Of a DNA stretch of 13,551 nt, positions 7,960-13,551 are shown one piece after another. A program made the translations under genes and the position numbers. The DNA is from Mariprofundaceae bacterium (GTDB taxonomy: Bacteria > Pseudomonadota > Zetaproteobacteria > Mariprofundales > Mariprofundaceae): positions 1-13,551 of the forward strand of contig WFOJ01000145.1 in assembly GCA_015488125.1 (NCBI GenBank). The letters run 5' to 3'. How positions within the stretch are numbered: position 1 is the stretch's first letter; each line of letters opens with the position of its first letter. Below the pieces are notes generated by a model. The model worked only from the letters and a program-made list of their open reading frames with translations, made no database searches and had not been told where the DNA came from.

Positions 7960-8542
7960 TGCGATTCAGCAGAAAATTCAGGGTTCGCCCGGATCACAAT
8001 GTGAAACCGGATCGAATTGACCCGAACGGACGTGATGACGCTCTCGACAAGGGCGCAGCGGAACCGATAATCCGACATTATGTGGAACGCTTCAGGGCCT
8101 TGCAGTCCCGGCTTTATACTGAAAACTCCCACAGCCTGTTGATTTGTCTTCAGGCCATTGAACAGTTTGATCGTCATTTGAGTGAAGGCGGAGCGTATAT
8201 CCTGAAATTCTTTCTTCATATCAGTCGGGAGGAGCAACTCAGGCGTTTCAGAAAGCGGCTGGATGATTCCGGGCGTTGGTGGAAGATAAGCGGGGCCGAT
8301 TTTCAGGAGCGCCATACTGGAGCGACTACCAGCATGCCTTTGGGGATGTGTTCAGGCATTGCAGTAACCGGAAGGTACCCTGGTTTATCGTACCGATCAA
8401 CCATAAGTGGTATCGGAACCTGGTGGTGTCGCGCATCGTGGTCGAGCATCTGGAGCGCATGAATCTGAAGCTTCCCGCGCCTACGGTTGATATCGAAGAA
8501 ATTCGCGGGAAATACTGCCGGACATGCGATCCTGGCGAATGA
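7959..8542 (+). pseudogene. PPK2-family polyphosphate kinase remnant (internal deletion plus frameshift)
   Basis: Intact PPK2 proteins transfer phosphate between polyphosphate and nucleotides. Here the beginning (FRVRPDHNVKPDRIDP, then RLYTENSHSLLICLQA) matches the N-terminal part of the roughly 265-300 residue group often annotated as polyphosphate:nucleotide phosphotransferase. At about 8154-8162 it jumps directly to EQFDRHLSEGGAYILKFFLHIS, which normally lies some 80-90 residues further on. The missing block is where the family keeps its Walker A (G-K-D-G) and the N-R-S-x-Y-E-D segment, so catalysis is impossible. A second lesion lies at 8310-8315: frame 7959 yields F-Q-E-R and the match resumes in another frame as Y-W-S-D-Y-Q-H-A-F, ending with W-F-I-V-P and N-H-K-W-Y-R-N-L and a TGA at 8540. 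One missing base explains it. The start overlaps the atpC stop (TGATG). Confidence 0.88.
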
Positions 8543-8589
8543 AGCAGGCGGGAGACTGGTGCTGACGAGAATGATTCAGGAGGTGCAGG

Positions 8590-8988
8590 ATGGAATTTGA
8601 TATTCGAACAACACGACAGGATGGACGTGGCAGCGAGGCTCGCTGCAAATCCGCGACAATCATTCTGGATACCGGCATGCAGGGGCGCGACGATGCTTTC
8701 AATCCGGCAGAACTTCTGTTGGCCGCACTATCGGCCTGTATCATCAAGGGAATCGAACGCATTGCGCCGATACTCGATTTTTCCCTGAACGGCGTGGAGG
8801 TGCATGTGCATGGCGTTCGCCAGGATGCGCCGCCGAAAATGGCGGGCATTGAATACGAAGTGATTGTCGATACCGATGAATCTGATCGGCGGCTGGAATT
8901 ACTGCACGAGAACATTCGCAAATACGGCACCGTGTACAACACCATCGCCCCGGGAACGGATTTGCGTGGTACAGTCAGACGGGCCTGA
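8590..8988 (+). CDS. OsmC/Ohr-family protein lacking the second reactive cysteine
   Basis: OsmC and Ohr proteins are cytosolic thiol peroxidases that reduce organic hydroperoxides, usually with two cysteines. The 132-residue protein shows the fold signature F-N-P-A-E-L-L-L-A-A-L-S-A-C (37-50), placing C50 at the first reactive-cysteine position on the central helix. The region where the second cysteine is expected reads K-Y-G-T-V-Y-N-T-I (111-119), with G113 in its place. The only other cysteine is C19, near the N-terminus. It may therefore be an OsmC-like binding protein, or a one-cysteine enzyme using an external thiol. A strong AGGAGGT ribosome site (8578-8584) lies five bases before the ATG. 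It sits 47 bases after the PPK2 remnant, with no clear terminator between, so it may be read from the upstream operon. A hairpin overlaps its stop codon. Confidence 0.9.
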   Translation: MEFDIRTTRQDGRGSEARCKSATIILDTGMQGRDDAFNPAELLLAALSACIIKGIERIAPILDFSLNGVEVHVHGVRQDAPPKMAGIEYEVIVDTDESDRRLELLHENIRKYGTVYNTIAPGTDLRGTVRRA

Positions 8989-9000
8989 GCTTTCAGGCTT
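8983..9000 (+). terminator. Possible weak terminator hairpin over the OsmC stop codon
   Basis: A perfect 6-bp inverted repeat GCCTGA / TCAGGC (8983-8988 and 8993-8998) with a four-base loop GCTT is followed by TTATCC. The stem includes the OsmC stop codon. The T-run is only two bases, so it is a weak intrinsic terminator candidate at best. Its place between the long upstream operon and the next promoter supports a termination or attenuation role. Confidence 0.35.
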
Positions 9001-9006
9001 ATCCAG

Positions 9007-9024
9007 ACCTCAGCGGATTGAGGT
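9007..9024. repeat. Inverted repeat ACCTCA-N6-TGAGGT in the intergenic gap
   Basis: A perfect 6-bp inverted repeat with a six-base spacer lies 22 bases upstream of the TTGACA-like sequence. It lacks a T-run, so it is not a clear terminator. It could be a second hairpin acting with the one at 8983, or an operator upstream of the phosphoketolase promoter. No known consensus was recognised. Confidence 0.3.
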
Positions 9025-9042
9025 TCATAATACAGAAGAAAT

Positions 9043-9062
9043 ACATTGACAACTTTCAATGT
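9043..9062. promoter_or_regulatory. 20-bp palindrome with FNR/CRP-type core (TTGA-N6-TCAA)
   Basis: Perfect 7-bp arms ACATTGA (9043-9049) and TCAATGT (9056-9062) flank CAACTT. The inner core TTGA-N6-TCAA (9046-9059) has the spacing of FNR/ANR/DNR-type boxes (consensus TTGAT-N4-ATCAA). The two inner bases differ from consensus (C and T). It abuts the -10 element at 9063, with its centre about 22 bases before the expected transcription start. A regulator bound here would more likely block RNA polymerase than activate it in the classical -41.5 position, unless another start downstream is used. Assignment to a particular regulator is inference. Confidence 0.55.
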
Positions 9063-9068
9063 TATAAT
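9060..9068 (+). promoter_or_regulatory. Extended -10 promoter for phosphoketolase-acetate kinase
   Basis: The sequence TG-T-TATAAT (9060-9068) is a perfect extended -10 element for the housekeeping sigma factor, with transcription expected near 9075. A consensus-like TTGACA at 9046-9051 is only 11 bases away. That is too close to serve as the -35 of the same promoter, and it is better read as part of the palindrome. The predicted leader before the phosphoketolase start is about 70 bases. Confidence 0.6.
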
Positions 9069-9111
9069 GTCACGGTCTCTGGCTGCTTGTTTCAGGCGGC
9101 TGGATTATGTC

Positions 9112-9138
9112 ACCTGAACTCAGGTCGGCTCAGGAGGG
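9112..9138 (+). promoter_or_regulatory. Leader inverted/direct repeats reaching the phosphoketolase ribosome site
   Basis: ACCTGA (9112-9117) and TCAGGT (9120-9125) form a perfect inverted repeat with a two-base spacer. A near-direct repeat, CTCAGGTCGG then CTCAGGAGGG (9119-9128 and 9129-9138), places a second TCAGG inside the ribosome-binding site. CCTGA can therefore pair either with the nearby copy or with the ribosome site. The strong AGGAGGG (9132-9138), seven bases before ATG 9146, decides the start codon. A regulatory role for the alternative pairing is inference. Confidence 0.4.
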
Positions 9139-9145
9139 TTTTATC

Positions 9146-11584
9146 ATGATCAAAACATCCACACATTCAACTTCAGTTGCGCCGTTGGCGCAGGATACGC
9201 TGAATGCCATTGATCGCTGGTGGCGGGCGGCGAATTATCTGTCTGTCGGTCAGATTTATCTGCTTGATAATCCATTACTGGAAGAACCGCTGACACTGGC
9301 GCATATCAAACCCCGGCTGCTCGGGCACTGGGGAACCACGCCAGGTCTCAATTTCATCTATGTCCACCTGAATTATTTTATTCGCCAGCGCAATTTGAAT
9401 ATAATTTATATCGCAGGTCCCGGTCATGGCGGCCCTGCCATGGTCGCCAACGCATGGCTGGATGGCACATATTCTGAATATTATCCGAATATATCGCAGG
9501 ATCGAAAAGGTATGCAACGCCTGTTCAAACAGTTTTCTTTTCCCGGCGGTATTCCAAGCCATGTTGCACCTGAGACTCCCGGTTCCATCCATGAAGGTGG
9601 TGAACTGGGCTACTCGCTGGCGCATGCCTTCGGTGCGGTGTTCGACAATCCTGATCTGATTGCGGCTTGCGTGGTTGGTGATGGAGAGGCGGAAACCGGG
9701 CCGCTGGCAGCGGCATGGCATTCCAATAAATTCCTGAATCCTGCAACCGATGGCGCTGTGTTGCCAATCTTGCATTTGAACGGCTATAAGATTGCTAACC
9801 CGACGGTGTTGGCGCGTATTCCGGATGATGAACTGGAATCGCTTTTTATCGGTTATGGCTACAAACCATATGTTGTTGAAGGTTCCGAACCCGAATGCAT
9901 GCATCAGGTCATGTCTGCGACGCTGGCGCAATGTCTGGATGAAATCCGTGCCATTCAGGAGGAAGCGCGACAGAACGGGGTAAAAGAACGACCGCTCTGG
10001 CCGATGATTATTCTGCGTTCACCCAAAGGCTGGACGGGACCGAAGGAGGTGGACGGGATGCAGTCCGAGGGATCATGGCGTTCCCACCAGGTGCCGTTTT
10101 CGGGCATGAAGGATCGCCCGGATCATGTGCGACTGCTGGAATCATGGTTGAAGAGCTACAAACCGGAGGAACTGTTTACTTCTGATGGTGCACCTTGTGC
10201 GGATATTTCTGCTCAGGCTCCCCGGGGTTGTCGGCGAATGAGTGATAACCCTCATACCAATGGCGGCTTGCTGCTCAAAGATTTGCGCATGCCGGATTTT
10301 AATGATTATGCGCTTGATGTGCCTGAACCGGGAGCAACTGATGGCGAAGCGACACGGGTGCTCGGTCGTTTTTTGCGTGATATTATGGTGCTAAACAGCA
10401 ACACAAAGAATTTTCGTGTCGTTGGCCCGGATGAAACGGCATCCAATCGACTGGGTAATCTGTTTGAGGTGACCAATCGTGCATGGATGGGGGGAACTGT
10501 CGCTGGAGATGATCATCTGTCACCGGATGGTCGGGTGATGGAAATTCTTTCTGAACATACCTGTCAGGGCTGGCTGGAAGGTTATTTACTGACCGGCAGG
10601 CACGGTTTCTTTTCATGTTATGAAGCATTCATTCATCTGGTTGATTCGATGTTCAATCAGTATGCCAAATGGTTGAAAACCACGACCGAAAGTATTCCCT
10701 GGCGCAGACCGGTTGCCTCGTTGAATTACCTGCTCACATCACATGTGTGGCGTCAGGATCATAATGGTTTCTCACATCAGGATCCGGGCTTTATTGATCA
10801 TGTGGTGAACAAGAAAGGCAGCATTGTGCGTGTTTATTTTCCACCTGATGCCAATACGCTGTTATCGGTAGCGCACCATTGTCTTGGTACGCGCAATTAC
10901 ATCAATGTGATTGTAGCCGGCAAGCAGCCTGCGCCACAGTTTCTGACCATGGATCAGGCGATCAGGCATTGCACGCGTGGTATCGGCATCTGGGAGTGGG
11001 CCAGTAATGACTGTGGCAAAACACCGGACGTGGTGATGGCATGCGCCGGTGATGTGCCGACACTGGAAACGCTGGCTGCAGTTTCCCTGTTACGCGGTTA
11101 TCTTCCAGATTTGAAGATTCGGGTGGTGAATGTTGTCGATCTGATGAAGTTGCAACCTCAGGCAGAACATCCGCACGGTCTTTCCGATACAGATTTTGAT
11201 ACACTCTTTCCGGTTGGCGTACCAGTGATATTCGCATACCACGGTTACCCATGGTTGATTCACCGCCTGACCTACCGCCGTCATAACCACAGCCATTTGC
11301 ATGTCAGGGGTTATAAAGAGGAGGGCACCACCACCACACCATTTGATATGGTGGTCCTAAACGATCTGGATCGCTTTCATCTGGTTTGTGATGTGGTGGA
11401 TCGCGTAACGCAATTGTCGGATCATAAGGCTTATATCAAACAGGCCATGAATGATCGCCTGATTGCGCATAAGCAATACATCGCGGAGCACGGCGAGGAT
11501 ATGCCGGAAATTCGTAACTGGCGCTGGAATGATGCGTCACAGGATTCGCTCTGCCATGTACAAAATGAAGTCCGCATTGACTGA
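9146..11584 (+). CDS. xfp: Xylulose-5-phosphate/fructose-6-phosphate phosphoketolase
   Basis: This thiamine-diphosphate enzyme splits xylulose-5-phosphate, and often fructose-6-phosphate, with phosphate to give acetyl phosphate plus glyceraldehyde-3-phosphate or erythrose-4-phosphate. It acts in the cytosol. The ATG at 9146 follows a strong AGGAGGG and gives 812 residues, normal for the family. An in-frame ATG at 9107 has no ribosome site. Visible signatures are G-P-G-H-G-G-P-A (91-98) and the diphosphate-binding G-D-G-E-A-E-T-G-P (178-186) followed by L-N-G-Y-K-I. S-E-H-T-C-Q-G-W-L-E-G-Y-L-L-T-G-R-H-G (469-487) and the Y-K-E-E-G-T-T-T-T-P-F-D-M C-terminal motif are also present. Nothing is missing, so it should be active. 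Acetate kinase follows with a 29-base overlap, so acetyl phosphate feeds straight into ATP formation. Confidence 0.97.
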   Translation: MIKTSTHSTSVAPLAQDTLNAIDRWWRAANYLSVGQIYLLDNPLLEEPLTLAHIKPRLLGHWGTTPGLNFIYVHLNYFIRQRNLNIIYIAGPGHGGPAMVANAWLDGTYSEYYPNISQDRKGMQRLFKQFSFPGGIPSHVAPETPGSIHEGGELGYSLAHAFGAVFDNPDLIAACVVGDGEAETGPLAAAWHSNKFLNPATDGAVLPILHLNGYKIANPTVLARIPDDELESLFIGYGYKPYVVEGSEPECMHQVMSATLAQCLDEIRAIQEEARQNGVKERPLWPMIILRSPKGWTGPKEVDGMQSEGSWRSHQVPFSGMKDRPDHVRLLESWLKSYKPEELFTSDGAPCADISAQAPRGCRRMSDNPHTNGGLLLKDLRMPDFNDYALDVPEPGATDGEATRVLGRFLRDIMVLNSNTKNFRVVGPDETASNRLGNLFEVTNRAWMGGTVAGDDHLSPDGRVMEILSEHTCQGWLEGYLLTGRHGFFSCYEAFIHLVDSMFNQYAKWLKTTTESIPWRRPVASLNYLLTSHVWRQDHNGFSHQDPGFIDHVVNKKGSIVRVYFPPDANTLLSVAHHCLGTRNYINVIVAGKQPAPQFLTMDQAIRHCTRGIGIWEWASNDCGKTPDVVMACAGDVPTLETLAAVSLLRGYLPDLKIRVVNVVDLMKLQPQAEHPHGLSDTDFDTLFPVGVPVIFAYHGYPWLIHRLTYRRHNHSHLHVRGYKEEGTTTTPFDMVVLNDLDRFHLVCDVVDRVTQLSDHKAYIKQAMNDRLIAHKQYIAEHGEDMPEIRNWRWNDASQDSLCHVQNEVRID

Positions 11585-12821
11585 ACCGGCTGTCGTTCTT
11601 GTTGTTAATTGCGGCAGTTCATCAGTCAAAATGGCTCTGATTGCGCTGGATTCCGGTCAGCGCATTGCTACAGGGTTGGCCGAACGGCCGGAGCAGGCAG
11701 ATGCAGTTTTGTACTGGTACAGTGATAAGGGTAAGCGGCAAGAGGTGATGTTGGCAGACAGCGGCTATGGTGCTGTGCTGCAACAAATGCTGGAGATTGT
11801 GTCGCAACGCTTTGATTCACAGAAAATCACAGCAGTTGGCCATCGCATTGTGCATGGTGGAGAACGGTTTGTCAGCCCGGTAGTGTTAAATGATGAAGTG
11901 ATTCATCAGATTGAATTGTTAAGCCACCTTGCGCCATTACACAACCCGATCAACTTGCTCGGGGTCAGGTATGCGAGAGAGCAGTTTTCAACAATTCCTC
12001 ATGTTGCCGTATTTGATACAGCGTTCCACCATGACATGCCACTCCGGGCCAGCCTGTACGCAGTGCCTTATCGTTGGTATCAGGACTATGGTGTTCGCCG
12101 CTATGGCTTTCATGGTATCAGCCACCATTATGTTGCGCAGACTGCTGCCCGGCGGCTGGGCAGAGATATGCGGGATTGCCATCTGCTCACGGCACATCTT
12201 GGTAATGGTTGCAGTGCGGCGGCAGTCAGGAATGGTATCAGCGTAGATACGACAATGGGCTTTACCCCGCTGGAAGGCCTGATGATGGGCACCCGTAGTG
12301 GTGATGTCGATCCGGGTTTACACGCTTTTATCAACAAGCAAACAGGCGCGAATGTGGAGGAAATTACTCACACGCTGAATCACGAATCAGGCTTGCTGGG
12401 TATTTCCGGCCTGAGTTATGATATGCGTACGCTGCTGGCTGCCGCTAAAGCTGGTAATGAGCGAGCGGCGCTGGCTATAGAGATGTTCTGTTATCGGCTG
12501 GCCAGGGCTTTGGCGGCACTGGCAGTCGCTCTGGATGAGGTGCATGCACTGGTTTTTACTGGCGGTATTGGCGAGCATGCTGATATCGTCAGAATGCAGA
12601 CATGTCGGTATTTGTCATCTATCGGCATTAAACTGGATACCGAAAGAAATCGACAGCATGGTCGTGGATCAGACGGAGTCATTGGCGCGGATGGATCGCC
12701 GGTGTCAGTGTTGGTCATTGCCACCAATGAAGAGTGGATGATCGCCAGATATGTATGTGCAATGCTGGATAAAAAGAAGGCCAGGAGTCTGTCGGACTTT
12801 GGCAATCGTCACGAGAAATAG
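11556..12821 (+). CDS. ackA: Acetate kinase
   Basis: This enzyme converts acetyl phosphate and ADP to acetate and ATP, and the reverse, in the cytosol. Family landmarks are all visible. These are V-N-C-G-S-S-S-V-K (17-25), R97 in G-H-R-I-V-H-G-G-E-R and D154 in V-F-D-T-A-F-H. H186 lies in R-Y-G-F-H-G-I-S-H, H214 in H-L-G-N-G and R247 in G-T-R-S-G-D-V-D-P. Each is offset by six from the well-studied Methanosarcina enzyme. E392/E393 sit in T-N-E-E-W-M-I-A. The usual G-G-I-G-E-N reads G-G-I-G-E-H. I chose ATG 11556 (421 residues), with a weak AGGA at 11541; ATG 11565 is equally possible. Both lie inside the end of phosphoketolase, so coupled translation is likely. Phosphotransacetylase is not in the window, so acetyl phosphate would come mainly from phosphoketolase. 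Confidence 0.96.
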   Translation: MYKMKSALTEPAVVLVVNCGSSSVKMALIALDSGQRIATGLAERPEQADAVLYWYSDKGKRQEVMLADSGYGAVLQQMLEIVSQRFDSQKITAVGHRIVHGGERFVSPVVLNDEVIHQIELLSHLAPLHNPINLLGVRYAREQFSTIPHVAVFDTAFHHDMPLRASLYAVPYRWYQDYGVRRYGFHGISHHYVAQTAARRLGRDMRDCHLLTAHLGNGCSAAAVRNGISVDTTMGFTPLEGLMMGTRSGDVDPGLHAFINKQTGANVEEITHTLNHESGLLGISGLSYDMRTLLAAAKAGNERAALAIEMFCYRLARALAALAVALDEVHALVFTGGIGEHADIVRMQTCRYLSSIGIKLDTERNRQHGRGSDGVIGADGSPVSVLVIATNEEWMIARYVCAMLDKKKARSLSDFGNRHEK

Positions 12822-12918
12822 CGGGATTGAACCAGATATACGACCTGTTTGCGGCGAATACAGCACTTGTTTTGAGAAGAAAGGGAATAGTGTAAAAAAC
12901 GAAAAACGCGGGGGAAAT
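12822..12918. other. Short gap between acetate kinase and TPMT gene
   Basis: This 97-base spacer shows no clear terminator hairpin and no convincing -35/-10 pair. It is A-rich towards the end (GTGTAAAAAACGAAAAACG) and finishes with a G-run (12910-12914) that may serve as a weak ribosome site. The methyltransferase may be read through from acetate kinase. Confidence 0.5.
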
Positions 12919-13494
12919 ATGATGAATCATTGGGAACAGCGGTATCAGCAAGGCGAAACAGGCTGGGACAGGGGGCAGTCCAGCCCGGCGTTGCACCAGT
13001 GGCTGGAGCAGGGCGTGCTGAAACCTGGCCGTATTCTGATTCCCGGTTGCGGTCGGGGTCATGAGGTGGTGGAACTGGCCCGGCGGGGGTTTGCGGTGAC
13101 GGCGATCGATATTGCGCCATCAGCCTGCGCACATCTGGAGCGGGAACTGGCGGTGGCGGAGGCGGACGGCGAGGTGATCTGCGGCGATCTGTTCGGGTAT
13201 CATCCGGCGATGGCGTTTGATGCGATTTACGAACAGACTTGTTTGTGCGCTATTCTTCCCGAACAACGGACTGCGTATGAACAGCAGCTACGGCGTTGGC
13301 TAAAGCCGGGTGGAGTGCTTGCTGCGCTGTTTATGCAGACAGGCGCAGAAGGCGGGCCACCTTTTCACTGCGATCTGTTGAATATGCGCCGTCTGTTTGA
13401 TGATAGTCGCTGGCAATGGCCACGGTCTGAGCCGCTGTTTTCACCCCACTCCAACGGTCGGTTTGAGCTGGGTTATGTCTTGATGCGGCAATAG
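12919..13494 (+). CDS. SAM-dependent methyltransferase, thiopurine methyltransferase (TPMT) family
   Basis: This is a cytosolic class I methyltransferase of the TPMT-like family. Bacterial members methylate thiopurines, and some methylate selenium or tellurium compounds or thiocyanate; the substrate here is unknown. The 191-residue protein begins M-M-N-H-W-E-Q-R-Y, with the family motif G-E-T-G-W-D-R-G at 12-19. SAM motif I I-L-I-P-G-C-G-R-G-H-E-V follows (39-50), then the acidic A-I-D-I-A-P-S-A loop. Family signatures F-D-A-I-Y-E-Q-T-C-L-C-A-I and W-L-K-P-G-G complete it. The frame is open further upstream but family similarity begins at the tandem ATGs (12919, 12922), after a GGGGGA. Either start is possible. 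It lies 97 bases after acetate kinase and shows no functional link to it. Confidence 0.93.
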   Translation: MMNHWEQRYQQGETGWDRGQSSPALHQWLEQGVLKPGRILIPGCGRGHEVVELARRGFAVTAIDIAPSACAHLERELAVAEADGEVICGDLFGYHPAMAFDAIYEQTCLCAILPEQRTAYEQQLRRWLKPGGVLAALFMQTGAEGGPPFHCDLLNMRRLFDDSRWQWPRSEPLFSPHSNGRFELGYVLMRQ

Positions 13495-13524
13495 TGGATA
13501 CCGTTATCTGCGCGATAAGATATT

Positions 13525-13551
13525 CCTGCCTGTCAGGGCGGGTTGTTGTGT
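13525..13551 (+). terminator. Possible intrinsic terminator after TPMT gene
   Basis: The sequence CCTGCC (13525-13530) can pair with GGCGGG (13537-13542), including one G-U pair, around a six-base loop. A T-rich but interrupted tail (TTGTTGTGT) follows to the window edge. Stem and tail together make a moderate Rho-independent terminator candidate, 30 bases after the methyltransferase stop. Confidence 0.45.

Noticed and set aside
7504..8542. Part of a complete N-type ATPase operon
   Set aside because: No atpD lies before the epsilon gene, and none of the membrane or F1 genes that usually follow are present.
9046..9068. TTGACA and TATAAT read as an ordinary sigma-70 promoter pair
   Set aside because: The spacing is 11 bases instead of about 17. 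The TATAAT is better explained as an extended -10 and the TTGACA as part of the palindrome.
9107..9145. Upstream in-frame ATG as phosphoketolase start
   Set aside because: It has no ribosome site, whereas ATG 9146 has AGGAGGG at ideal spacing and gives the usual N-terminus.
9275..9931. Minus-strand open frame of 218 codons opposite phosphoketolase
   Set aside because: It is a shadow of a strongly conserved enzyme gene, with no ribosome site or recognisable domain.
11463..11555. Longer acetate kinase beginning at 11463
   Set aside because: The extra residues are a shifted reading of the phosphoketolase end and match nothing expected before V-N-C-G-S-S-S.
12751..12918. Longer N-terminus for the TPMT-family gene from 12751
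   Set aside because: It overlaps acetate kinase in another frame and crosses the A-rich spacer. Family similarity begins at the tandem ATG at 12919/12922.
1..13551. CRISPR array, transposon, tRNA or rRNA gene
   Set aside because: No regularly spaced repeats, transposase domains or structural RNA signatures were seen on either strand.

Overview
The window reads as a dense, single-strand stretch of a Gram-negative chromosome, most likely a proteobacterium. An outer-membrane factor, a periplasmic adaptor and an inner-membrane RND pump require a double membrane. The MarC, OsmC, TPMT-type methyltransferase and phosphoketolase proteins also look proteobacterial. The exact lineage cannot be fixed from the sequence alone. 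All recognised genes lie on the + strand, with almost no spare DNA.

Layout. (1) Positions 1-5350 hold a tripartite RND efflux system: an outer-membrane factor cut by the left edge, a membrane-fusion adaptor and a 1042-residue pump. (2) Positions 5328-6045 hold a SAM-dependent methyltransferase broken by a +1 frameshift just after its SAM-binding motif. (3) Positions 6045-7507 hold a MarC-family membrane protein and a voltage-gated K+ channel with a C-terminal zinc ribbon. (4) Positions 7504-8542 hold an orphan F1 ATP synthase epsilon subunit and a decayed PPK2-type polyphosphate kinase. The kinase has lost its nucleotide-binding core and carries a frameshift. (5) Positions 8590-8988 hold an OsmC-like protein. 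(6) A 157-base regulatory gap carries two hairpins, a 20-bp palindrome of FNR/CRP type and an extended -10 promoter. (7) Positions 9146-12821 hold phosphoketolase and acetate kinase. (8) Positions 12919-13494 hold a TPMT-family methyltransferase, followed by a possible terminator.

From the efflux genes to the PPK2 remnant, each gene overlaps the next by 1, 4 or 23 bases, or is separated by only 2 bases. This suggests one long, translationally coupled transcript. Phosphoketolase and acetate kinase form a second unit with its own promoter. Together they turn xylulose-5-phosphate or fructose-6-phosphate into acetyl phosphate, and then into acetate and ATP.

The most interesting theme is the cluster of ATP-related genes between 7504 and 12821: an ATP synthase regulatory subunit without its synthase, a polyphosphate kinase and a substrate-level ATP pathway. 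The palindrome resembling an oxygen or redox regulator site fits a module for energy supply when respiration fails. That reading is inference. In this copy the PPK2 part is clearly dead, so any such module is partly eroded.
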